From contig JAKMXF010000022.1 in NCBI GenBank assembly GCA_024704765.1, positions 372,001-436,000 of the forward strand: a DNA stretch of 64,000 bases, in the 5' to 3' direction. Positions within the stretch are counted from its first letter, which is position 1. The number at the start of each line of letters is the position of its first letter. The position numbers and the translations under genes were made by a program. The notes under the pieces are model-generated. The model saw only the letters and a list, made by a program, of their open reading frames with translations, searched no databases and was not told the origin of the DNA. Positions 45,710 to 58,600 of the stretch are shown here, piece after piece. Source of the DNA: Oopsacas minuta. Its lineage: Eukaryota; Porifera; Hexactinellida; Lyssacinosida; Leucopsacidae.

Positions 45710-46621
45710 TATATGGATGTGTATGTTTTCGCTCTGCTATTCACACCTTTAGAGATTAAGACGCCAAATATGGCACGTGCACCCATAGTGACATCTATTG
45801 TGTACCTGACATTTGAAAAATTTCATGTGTATATTTTCACACCTTTTGACACTTCTGTATTTTAGCCCAATCAGATTGTAGGGTTTTAAAAATAGGCTTA
45901 AATACATAAAATTAGTTCTGGCGGAGTATTTGTAATTAAATTAGCGCTGGAATATATTTGTATTGATGTAGACTGTAATTCTATTGGTCAATATATTCAA
46001 TTAAATATGTATATACGGTAGACATTATCATATGATTAATCATATTTTCACACCTTTGGTGAACATTTCAATATTATCCTAGAGATTAGCTTCCACTTGT
46101 TAAATTGGGGTAAACGGGGACGTATAATTCGATTTTTAACATTTAAATGTCTAACAAGATTAGTAAAATTCAATTTTATCTTTCTTTGCTATAATAGATA
46201 TTTAGTAGAATAATATAGTTCCAATAATCCACTAAAATTTGATATGTCATCTGATGTGAAAATTACTGTTTAATTAATAATTATGATTCCTGATATTAAA
46301 GTCATCTTGGTCATATAAATATCACAATAATCGGTAAATGCTGTTCGTAACAGGCTCAATATCCAGGTTACGAAATAACCATCTGTACAACTAATTCATA
46401 TTCATATTCATCATGTTAGGCTAGGCTATTCTCCTTTCAGCTACATAGTATACGTACGTATAATCATGGGAGAGACGGATTCAATTTCACATAGCATCCA
46501 TAGTGGATGACATCTCACTGTACTTCATCACGCATGTATAAAATCATGTATAAACTTACACTTTGCATACGATTATTTTTGTTGATTGATTTGCTAATAC
46601 ATTCATTATTTAACTACAACG

Positions 46622-49600
46622 ATGGTGGACCGTTTGGCTGCCATTTTTTTGCTATTTTTGGCAATATTGTCTTCATTTGGTAAGTTTTGTATACAATAGA
46701 AACAATTCGTCTAAAATCAAATTTTTTGCATGATTGCAAAAGTCGCTTATTAGCAAAGAAAATTCTTGCAAAAATACGATTTGCTGATAGGCAGTTTTAA
46801 TTGTACTGATATTAATTAGTCGTTATTTCAATACGTAAGAGCTAAAGGTTCGTCGCTTTGCGATGAACTCGACGCATTGCGCCTCGAGGTATCCATTATT
46901 TTCCCAATTGACGGCTCCTTTGAGTATTATAATATTGATATATTTAGAACAATGTAATTCACAAATATACATATATGGCATGGCGTATATGTTAATGAAA
47001 ATATTTTTGGAAGATCAACATCCTTTGTAGCCGTTAAGGTGAAGTATCTACTTAAATTTGGAGATTTTGCAAATTTGTTTCCTTTATATTCATAAAAACA
47101 ACAATAAATTTACATATGAGAACCTTGAAAATGCGAAATTCGGTTTCAGCATACTTAGTTACCCCTGGGTAGCTGTTTAGAGCACCCCTGCATGTATTTT
47201 TTGAAATTTTGCTAATTTGTTTACTTTACATTCATAGAAACAACATTAAATTTACATATGATTAATCCAAAAGTGTGAAATTCGGATTCAGCATGTTTGA
47301 TATATTTAGTGAAGTTTTATTGAATTCTATATACTTCCTTGATAAACACAATAAATACATAGTTATACGACTATTTCAACTTTGCATACCGAAAATCTTT
47401 CCTTGACAACGGACAAACAAACACAATCAAACAAACAATCATTGATATTTAATAATATAGATTTAGTTAATTATATTTATGTGTTAATTACTACAATCGA
47501 ATATATTTGTAGTTGGGCCTTCAGCTATTCCTGGTTGTCCTACTTGTGACTTACTATTCAATGGCACATGTTACTCCCATTTCTCAGACCTTAAAACCTG
47601 GCATGATGCCAACTCTAGTTGCTACGATTGGGGAGGGAATCTTGTATCTAACTATCCTTACCATTTCTCCATCCTACACGATTCTACAAACTCATGGAAT
47701 AGTCAAAAGTCAGATAGACTATGTGGCTATTATACTGCAGACGGAGAGTTAAGTTCTATTGATTGCTCCCGGAATTTTACTTATGGTTGCATTCGACCAA
47801 GTAAGCTATTTTAATTTATTTATTTCCTTATTATACAGTACGTAATTATTTATTCTGAACTTTACGTTTGCGTAAAATTCTAGGAATAGAGTATCAAATA
47901 ATATAATAAATTGCTTCTACCTGAATCGACATACTATGTAATTAGCTATATGCTTTCACTTGTGTAATAATACCACATAAATCAATCCCCTACTAATTGC
48001 CATTTCATAATATTTTATATATTAGCCACACCCAAGTCAATCTGCTGGTATTCATTAGAATTATAAAAGAATTAATGTATGAATTAATTTATCTTACACT
48101 TCAACATGTCTTGTTCCAACCCACTACATGATGTAATACCCAATGATAATAATTGGCAATCCTTTATTCCTTACAATATGCATTTTTCAATGGGTTAATG
48201 ACTGTTATCTTTTAGTATCCTGCAATACTGAATGTGAACTGTTCTATGATGGTAGATGTTATAGTGGAAACTTTAGTGTTACAAGGACACACACTCAAGC
48301 TGCAGATTCTTGCGTGGAAAGTGGTAGTTACCTAGCATCCATTCTGTCTCCACTTATTCCACAAATATTCCAAGCTTTGGATCGAATTTACTGGATTGGA
48401 TTGCGAGATATATTTTCCAATGAAACATTTGAATGGATAGACGGATCTGAGGTTGTCTATACGAATTTCTATTATAATTTGAATTATACAAATACCACTT
48501 CTAATTCTACAAATATGCCAGTGACTGAATGCATATTGGCAGGGTATGAAGGTTCTCGAAACTGGACTTATGCTGATTGCGATTCGACATATAGTTATCT
48601 TTGCAGTGCTGGAGGTATGCTTAAAAACTAATAATATTATACCTTTTCATGCTCACATATTCTTGTTTATTTTGCTATAATTTCTATTTTTCAGTTATAA
48701 CAAGTCCTCCTTACAATTTCGCCTCATCTGCTATTACTGACTCCTCCTTACTACTATCATGGGATGAAATACCATTAATCGATAGATTTGCTCCGATCCT
48801 AGGATACATAGTTGAATATTACGGTATATCTTCAGATGCAACAGAGAGAAAAATTCAATTTGAATCCGATTCACTGAATGTAACAGTCGACGATTTACAG
48901 TCCAATGTGACATACAACTTCACAATAAGAGCGAATGGCGTACTAGGGGATGGTCCTGTTTCCGACATACAAATCACTACACCATTTAAAGGTATATTTT
49001 ACTACATTTATTGTTTTGCTTAGTAAATTATTAATGTATTGCTTTAGAGCTCACTACTTCAATAAGAAACCTGACTCAACTTTTTGTAACTTCAACTACA
49101 TCTGTTATCCAATGGTTAAGGCCCGTCCTGACGCCAGCACATGGAAGTATACAGAGTTACACTATAGAAGTACTTGATCAAGATGATGAGCTATTGATAC
49201 AGAGCACTAGTGTTTATACATCTTACTCTATTTCTGACCTATCTCCTTACTCTAACTATTCTGTAGAAGTATATGCTAATTCAACTGCTGGACAGAGTCC
49301 ATCTGCAACTATTCAGATACAGACTTTAGAAGATGGTACGTAATATGGTTATTTTAACTATTGTACAACTATTAAATGTTTATTGTATCCACTAGTTCCA
49401 TCAACCGGTCCGAGAAACTTTACACTTTCAACTCTGAACTCTACAGCTCTGCAAGCTAGCTGGTCTCCCCCTCTCATTTCTGATAGGAATGGGGTTATAA
49501 CCACATACTATATCACTGTGACCGTAGCTAGCCAGGAGGTGTACATGACAGAACGTAATATACAAGTATCAGAAAGTGTATCGAGTGTTGAGTTGTCAGG

Positions 49601-52600
49601 ACTTGAAGAGTATACGCGGTATGGTGTTGTACTTACTGCAGCAACCAGTGTAGGAAAAGGACCAGAAATCAATGCTACTGCAAGAACGGATGCTGCTGGT
49701 ATGTAATCCACATCTTCCATTGGTATGTCTACATAAATAATTTATTATTCAATTTACTTTAGTGCCCACTGGAGAAGTACAAAATTTGACAGTTATAGAA
49801 GTAGATAGCAGAGGAGTGGTCGTGTCCTGGAGTCCCCCAGCTGTGAGTCTTCAGAACGGTGAGATAAACGGGTACAGGATAGTGACGAGAAGAGATTCTA
49901 CAGTAGTGTTGAACATCACTACAACATCTGCATGCTACTCCATATCAGATCTATACCCTCATATTAACTACAGTGTGAGTGTATCTCCTATAAATTCTGA
50001 AGGAGAAGGACCTTCTCTTTCAATCTACCAATACACTGAATCTGAAGGTAAATATTCATTCGACAATTAACTACTAAACTATATTTACTAAAATTTATTA
50101 ATATTAATTTTATTTGGGATTTTCTAAGAATCTTTCTGTGAAGAACGGATGAGATTTCGCCACTTTCCCTTTCCCGAAAAAGCTCTCTATTTTCGGATTA
50201 TCGTTGTCTTCCTCATCTTCCCATTCTACTTGGTATGCTTTTTCGAGCTTTTTTCGACAAGTTGACCATCCAAACCGCACAATATTTGGGTATCCAAATA
50301 CTTTATCCAAATTTCCACTCAGCCATGCTTTAGTATTAGGATCCCCGGTATAGCCTGATCCTAGTTTACTAGTAAAATTCACATTTTCTTTGAACACCCA
50401 ATTATCTAAGCACCAATCCCTAACAACTTTAGCACAAATACTAGCAGCTCCAACTATAGGAAACTTGCTATCAGCTTTTATATGTACTTCTATCTTGAAC
50501 TTTCCCTCGAATTCTTTGTTGAGTTTCTTTTCATAAGACTTAGCGTCCCCTACCGTATCCAACAACACCAAAGAGATATTAACTCCTCTCTCTAACAATC
50601 TTCTAATCATTCTAATTGCAGTGTTATGAGAGATTACATTGAGATTAATTTTGTCTCGAGCAAGCATACAATTTGAGATATAATTGGGGCTGAGAACCTC
50701 AACTCCTCTCCCTATCATACCCGATTGTTGGATCATAATTTGCATAAGTGTATCTCTTTTAGATGGTTTTAATTCTTTAGAATCAGCGAAACCCAACGAA
50801 GCTAAGGTATCTGTTTTAGAAACAGGACAGTAACATATCCCATATACCATTGGTCCTAATACCGGTCCTCTTCCTGCTTCATCTATCCCAACAATACAAC
50901 TTTCTTTGAATGTAACATCTGGTGATTCTGGGAACAATTCCAAATTATGACCCCTGTTGTATTCTTCTTCCCTATGGTTCTTATAGAATTCTCCTAGTAT
51001 GTTTGTTTGATTTGAGATTAATTCATCTCTTCCTTGTGTACTGCATTCATCATCTGTATAATTTGATTCCGCACTATCGTACCCAGCTGCCATAAATCAA
51101 ATATGTGTAACACGCGCTTCGCATAAATACCTTAATTTGTATGATTATTCTGGTTTAGTATCAACTAATTGATGTTAAATTATTTAATATTAAAATGCCA
51201 TATTTAGGAATATTTGTGCCTGGAATTATTTCTTACAGTTTTGCTTATAGACAGCATTTTTTCTATTACATAATTATGTCGATCCGTTTGCATACAACAA
51301 TACTACAGGTGGCAAATGATTGGATTATGAAAATGTATTGCTAGTGGTTACGAAGTGGTTCTATTCAAACATTGTAAGCTTTGAATCGTAAATCATTGAA
51401 ATTTTAGATTTACACATCATCAGTAGACCATACAACTAATCAGAAAATAATTAATCCAAAATAGTAAACTAACCTTGGATATACTAAGAATAATGAAAGT
51501 CATGTATACTACTTTAGGAAATACGGACTTGGGAATTTCACATAATTGTGTACAACAATACTGTTTTACGTATGAATATTACCATATTTTGCAGTTCCAT
51601 CATCTACAGTCCGTAACCTGACTGCTGTACCTAGTTCCAGTTCCATTACAGTAAGCTGGTATGAACCAATCATGGATGACTTGAATGGTGTACCAACTTA
51701 CTACACACTGAGATACTCTGGAGTTGAGTTTCAGAGTGAAGAGAAGACAGTTGTAGTCAACTACACTTCTTCTGGAAATGAGACTGTCTCTCTAACTGGT
51801 TTAGAGGCTTACACAATGTACGAGATATCCGTTACTTTGTCTACCAGTATTGGAGAGGGAGATCCTGCAAATATTGATATTCGAACACTGGAGACAGTTC
51901 CCACTGGTACACCCACCGATCTCAACACTAATGTCCTCTCTGCTAACATCATCAGTGTGACATGGGGTCATCCTATCTCCATTGACCAGAACGGAGTGAT
52001 CACTGAATACACTCTGACATACAGAGGCGTGGAACGAGACACAACATCTCGTGAAGTAACTCTCTATTCAAATGATACATTCTTTACTAACTACATTCTA
52101 TCAGAACTTGATGAACACACAAACTACAACATTTCTGTATCAGCCAGTACATCTGTTGGAAGGGGTCCGGTCTCTTCTCTCCAAACAATAACAGATCAAG
52201 ATGGTGAGACTACTGACTTAATTATATTTATTAAATTCTATTCTGATCATTTATCCTATTTCTATTCTTGTAGTTCCTTCTGCTGCCCCTAACAACGTTG
52301 CAACTAGTGTAGTTAACTCTACAGCCATTCTCTTAACATGGGATGCTCCAGACCTCTCTGATAGAAATGGAATCCTCCTCTACTACACACTGACTTACTT
52401 CGGTGTAGAATTGGATCAAATAGTACGAGTAGTTAATTACACCATTGAAGGTTCTAATCACTCCAATCAGACATATGAATTCTCAGGACTACAGGAATAC
52501 ACTGTGTATGAGTTTACTGTTGCTAGTTATACTACAATTGGCAAAGGCACCGCAGCTACTATTGGTCAGAGGACTCTACAATCAGGTATTTAAATGTTTA

Positions 52601-55600
52601 TATGTGTGTTTAGCTTAATTGTATCTATTTGTTGATTACCTAATTTTATCCAGGTGTGTAGAAGCGCCATTGGCTATGAATATTGATCTGTTTGAGCAAA
52701 CGTATATTCTTGTTGGAATTGTTGTTGCATTTTGGTTTCTATTTTGTTTTATACTTGTATCTTTAATCCTTGTCTTTTAGTTCCCAGTGCCCAGCCATCC
52801 AATCTGAATGTACAGATCCTATCGTCTTCAATCTTAATAGCAACTTGGTATGAACCTCCCTTCTCTGAACAGAACGGTATACTAACAAAGTACAGAATAA
52901 CATGGCGTGGTTTGGAGAGGGACACAGAAGTGAGACTAGAAGACATTCCAGTGAACAGTACCTCCAATACATCTTACGCATTGACTGATCTAGATGCATA
53001 CACAAACTATGAAGTGAATGTGAGTAGTTTCACTTCAGTAGGAGCTGGTCCAATCTCCAGTTATACAGTGACTACTCTACAAGATAGTGAGTTTAATTTG
53101 TTGATACATTTGTATTTTGGAATGTTGTATCATTCATTCTTTCTCTTTTAGTTCCTTCTTCATCTGTTCGTAATCTAACAACCTCAACAGAAGATCAGAA
53201 TGCTACATCGATCTTTGTTCGTTGGGAAGTACCAATCTTGAATGACCTGAATGGTATTCTAGTCAATTACTCCATCAACTACTCTGGTATAGAGATTGAT
53301 ACAGTTCCCAGAGTCATCTACTTGTCCAATCCTAATCTCACTAACCAATCTATAACTCTAATCGATCTGGAGGAATACACCACTTACTCAATCAATGTGT
53401 CAGCTTACACGAGAGTGGGCAAAGGTCCTGATGCTATCATCACACAAAGAACCAATCAAGATGGTGAGTGTTGTTTAGATAGATGTTTATTGTTTTGTTG
53501 ATTGTATTTTAACCATTCTTATTGTGTTCTAGCTCCATCTAGCATTCCTACATCCCTTCAAGCTACACCTCTCTCCCCCACCATCCTTAGCATCACCTGG
53601 GAGAATCCTGTCTATATCAATCAAAATGGTATCATCACTACCTACATACTGACTTATGAAGGCATAGAGAGAGACACACAGCTACGTACACTGACACTCC
53701 CTCAGACTAACCTCTCTCTCACCTGTCATAACTTGGATTCTCTTGAGGAGTATACCACTTACAAGATTTCGGTCTCAGCCTCTACCACTGTTGGAGCTGG
53801 ACCTGTTTCAAGAGTTACTGTGAGAACTCTTGAAAATGGTAAGACTTTAGTGATAGTATCCTCTATTATTATTTGCGGAAATACTTACCCCCGAGAATAC
53901 ATTTTGGTGCGTTTTACTGAAGAACATCTTATCCGAAATTTCTTCCTAACAATTATTAGAGTTTTGGAGAGAAATTCCGTATTACCGAAAGTAGGACTTT
54001 ACTCGATTACATATTACCTGAGTTATACTGTAGTTAATTCCATTTAATTATAACTCAGCTTAGCTTGACTTTTCAGAGCAGACGCGTCTTAGTCGAGTTG
54101 AGTCAACCTACAGATTATTGGCTAATCTCTTGTATTGTGTATCAACTGAAATTGAGCGAAACATATTGTATAGATCAGTTTTCGTTAAGACAATTATTCT
54201 CCTATTCTAACAAACAATATTTCTAGTTCCATCATCTACAGTCCGTAACCTAACTGCTGAATCTAGTTCCAGTTCCATTACGGTAGGCTGGTATGAACCA
54301 ATCATGAATGATTTGAATGGTGTACCCACTTACTACACACTGAGATACTCTGGAGTTGAGTTTCAGACTGAAGAGAAGACAGTTGTAGTCAACTACACTT
54401 CTTCTGGAAATGAGACTGTCTCTCTAACTGGTTTAGAGGCTTACACAATGTACGAGATATCCGTTACTTTGTCTACCAGTATTGGAGAGGGAGATCCTGC
54501 AAATATTGATATTCGAACACTGGAGACAGTTCCCACTGGTACACCCACCGATCTCAACACTAATGTCCTCTCTGCTAACATCATCAGTGTGACATGGGGT
54601 CATCCTATCTCCATTGACCAGAACGGAGTGATCACTGAATACACTCTGACATACAGAGGCGTGGAACGAGACACAACATCTCGTGAAGTAACTCTCTATT
54701 CAAATGATACATTCTTTACTAACTACATTCTATCAGAACTTGATGAACACACAAACTACAACATTTCTGTATCAGCCAGTACATCTGTTGGAAGGGGTCC
54801 GGTCTCTTCTCTCCAAACAATAACAGATCAAGATGGTGAGACTACTGACTTAATTATATTTATTAAATTCTATTCTGATCATTTATCCTATTTCTATTCT
54901 TGTAGTTCCTTCTGCTGCCCCTAACAACGTTGCAACTAGTGTAGTTAACTCTACAGCCATTCTCTTAACATGGGATGCTCCAGACCTCTCTGATAGAAAT
55001 GGAATCCTCCTCTACTACACACTGACTTACTTCGGTGTAGAATTGGATCAAATAGTACGAGTAGTTAATTACACCATTGAAGGTTCTAATCACTCCAATC
55101 AGACATACGAATTCTCAGGTCTACAGGAATACACTGTGTATGAGTTTACTGTTGCTAGTTATACTACAATTGGCAAAGGCACCGCAGCTACTATTGGTCA
55201 GAGGACTCTACAATCAGGTATTTAAATGTTTATATGTGTGTTTAGCTTAATTGTATCTATTTGTTGATTACCTAATTTTATCCAGGTGTGTAGAAGCGCC
55301 ATTGGCTATGAATATTGATCTGTTTGAGCAAACGTATATTCTTGTTGGAATTGTTGTTGCATTTTGGTTTCTATTTTGTTTTATACTTGTATCTTTAATC
55401 CTTGTCTTTTAGTTCCCAGTGCCCAGCCATCCAATCTGAATGTACAGATCCTATCGTCTTCAATCTTAATAGCAACTTGGTATGAACCTCCCTTCTCTGA
55501 ACAGAACGGTATACTAACAAAGTACAGAATAACATGGCGTGGTTTGGAGAGGGACACAGAAGTAAGACTAGAAGACATTCCAGTGAACAGTACCTCCAAT

Positions 55601-58600
55601 ACATCTTACGCATTGACTGATCTAGATGCATACACAAACTATGAAGTGAATGTGAGTAGTTTCACTTCAGTAGGAGCTGGTCCAATCTCCAGTTATACAG
55701 TGACTACTCTACAAGATAGTGAGTTTAATTTGTTGATACATTTGTATTTTGGAATGTTGTATCATTCATTCTTTCTCTTTTAGTTCCTTCTTCATCTGTT
55801 CGTAATCTAACAACCTCAACAGAAGATCAGAATGCTACATCGATCTTTGTTCGTTGGGAAGTACCAATCTTGAATGACCTGAATGGTATTCTAGTCAATT
55901 ACTCCATCAACTACTCTGGTATAGAGATTGATACAGTTCCCAGAGTCATCTACTTGTCCAATCCTAATCTCACTAACCAATCTATAACTCTAATCGATCT
56001 GGAGGAATACACCACTTACTCAATCAATGTGTCAGCTTACACGAGAGTGGGCAAAGGTCCTGATGCTATCATCACACAAAGAACCAATCAAGATGGTGAG
56101 TGTTGTTTAGATAGATGTTTATTGTTTTGTTGATTGTATTTTAACCATTCTTATTGTGTTCTAGCTCCATCTAGCATTCCTACATCCCTTCAAGCTACAC
56201 CTCTCTCCCCCACCATCCTTAGCATCACCTGGGAGAATCCTGTCTATATCAATCAAAATGGTATCATCACTACCTACATACTGACTTATGAAGGCATAGA
56301 GAGAGACACACAGCTACGTACACTGACACTCCCTCAGACTAACCTCTCTCTCACCTGTCATAACTTGGATTCTCTTGAGGAGTATACCACTTACAAGATT
56401 TCGGTCTCAGCCTCTACCACTGTTGGAGCTGGACCTGTTTCAAGAGTTACTGTGAGAACTCTTGAAAATGGTAAGACTTTAGTGATAGTATCCTCTATTA
56501 TTATTTGCGGAAATACTTACCCCCGAGAATACATTTTGGTGCGTTTTACTGAAGAACATCTTATCCGAAATTTCTTCCTAACAATTATTAGAGTTTTGGA
56601 GAGAAATTCCGTATTACCGAAAGTAGGACTTTACTCGATTACATATTACCTGAGTTATACTGTAGTTAATTCCATTTAATTATAACTCAGCTTAGCTTGA
56701 CTTTTCAGAGCAGACGCGTCTTAGTCGAGTTGAGTCAACCTACAGATTATTGGCTAATCTCTTGTATTGTGTATCAACTGAAATTGAGCGAAACATATTG
56801 TATAGATCAGTTTTCGTTAAGACAATTATTCTCCTATTCTAACAAACAATATTTCTAGTTCCATCATCTACAGTCCGTAACCTAACTGCTGAATCTAGTT
56901 CCAGTTCCATTACGGTAGGCTGGTATGAACCAATCATGAATGATTTGAATGGTGTACCCACTTACTACACACTGAGATACTCTGGAGTTGAGTTTCAGAC
57001 TGAAGAGAAGACAGTTGTAGTCAACTACACTTCTTCTGGAAATGAGACTGTCTCTCTAACTGGTTTAGAGGCTTACACAATGTACGAGATATCCGTTACT
57101 TTGTCTACCAGTATTGGAGAGGGAGATCCTGCAAATATTGATATTCGAACACTGGAGACAGTTCCCACTGGTACACCCACCGATCTCAACACTAATGTCC
57201 TCTCTGCTAACATCATCAGTGTGACATGGGGTCATCCTATCTCCATTGACCAGAACGGAGTGATCACTGAATACACTCTGACATACAGAGGCGTGGAACG
57301 AGACACAACATCTCGTGAAGTAACTCTCTATTCAAATGATACATTCTTTACTAACTACATTCTATCAGAACTTGATGAACACACAAACTACAACATTTCT
57401 GTATCAGCCAGTACATCTGTTGGAAGGGGTCCGGTCTCTTCTCTCCAAACAATAACAGATCAAGATGGTGAGACTACTGACTTAATTATATTTATTAAAT
57501 TCTATTCTGATCATTTATCCTATTTCTATTCTTGTAGTTCCTTCTGCTGCCCCTAACAACGTTGCAACTAGTGTAGTTAACTCTACAGCCATTCTCTTAA
57601 CATGGGATGCTCCAGACCTCTCTGATAGAAATGGAATCCTCCTCTACTACACACTGACTTACTTCGGTGTAGAATTGGATCAAATAGTACGAGTAGTTAA
57701 TTACACCATTGAAGGTTCTAATCACTCCAATCAGACATATGAATTCTCAGGACTACAGGAATACACTGTGTATGAGTTTACTGTTGCTAGTTATACTACA
57801 ATTGGCAAAGGCACCGCAGCTACTATTGGTCAGAGGACTCTACAATCAGGTACTTCGTTATTTATGTTTGTTTGACCATCATTATGTCTGTTCAGTTTTT
57901 ATCACCACATTTCTTCTGGAGTGCTAGAGGGCAAGTGATTGTCAGGATTCATGTAGTATACATTCGGAATATCCCGTATGCTATAGTATTTCCATTATCC
58001 CTATTGTTTCAGAGTGTAAATAGGAACACAAATGCGTTTTTTTACTCTAATAGTAATCATCGTTCACTATTTTGATACTAATTGCATATTACTCTTTTCT
58101 TAATACTACATCCTTGTCTTTTTAGTACCTACTGCTCAGCCATCTGAATTTAATGTACAGATCCTATCGTCTTCAATTTTAATAGTAACTTGGTATGAAC
58201 CTCCCTTTTCTGAACAGAACGGTATACTAACAAAGTACAGAGTAACATGGCGTGGTTTGGAGAGAGATAGAGAAGTGAGACTAGAAGACATTCCAGTGAA
58301 CAGTACCTCTAATACATCTTACGCATTGACTGATCTAGATGCATACACAAACTATGAAGTGAATGTGAGTAGTTTCACTTCAGTAGGAGCTGGTCCAATC
58401 TCCAGTTATACAGTGACTACTCTACAAGATAGTGAGTTTAATTTGTTGATATAATTGTATTTTGGAATGTTGTATCATTCATTCTTTCTCTATTAGTTCC
58501 TTCTTCATCTGTTCGTAACCTAACAACATCAACAGAAGATCAGAATGCTACATCGATCTTTGTTCGTTGGGAAGTACCAATCTTGAATGACCTGAATGGT

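Larger units (their letters stand above)
41162..46621. other. Gene-poor 5.5-kb stretch with several inverted-repeat elements
   Basis: AT-rich, with stop codons in all frames apart from short chance frames (41638-41931, 42663-42884, 44438-44656). TIR elements are seen at 42910-43062, 43819-43932 and 45604-45709, plus a possible solo element end at about 45465-45510. The last 200 bp should carry the promoter of the FN3 gene. Confidence 0.6.

Noticed and set aside
52749-53005. Minus-strand frames repeated in every FN3 unit
   Set aside because: They recur only because the coding exons recur; they are antisense to FN3 sequence with matching splice sites.
51740-57849. CRISPR-like or satellite interpretation of the regular repeats
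   Set aside because: The units are kilobase-sized and encode FN3 exons with introns, so they are a gene-internal tandem duplication.
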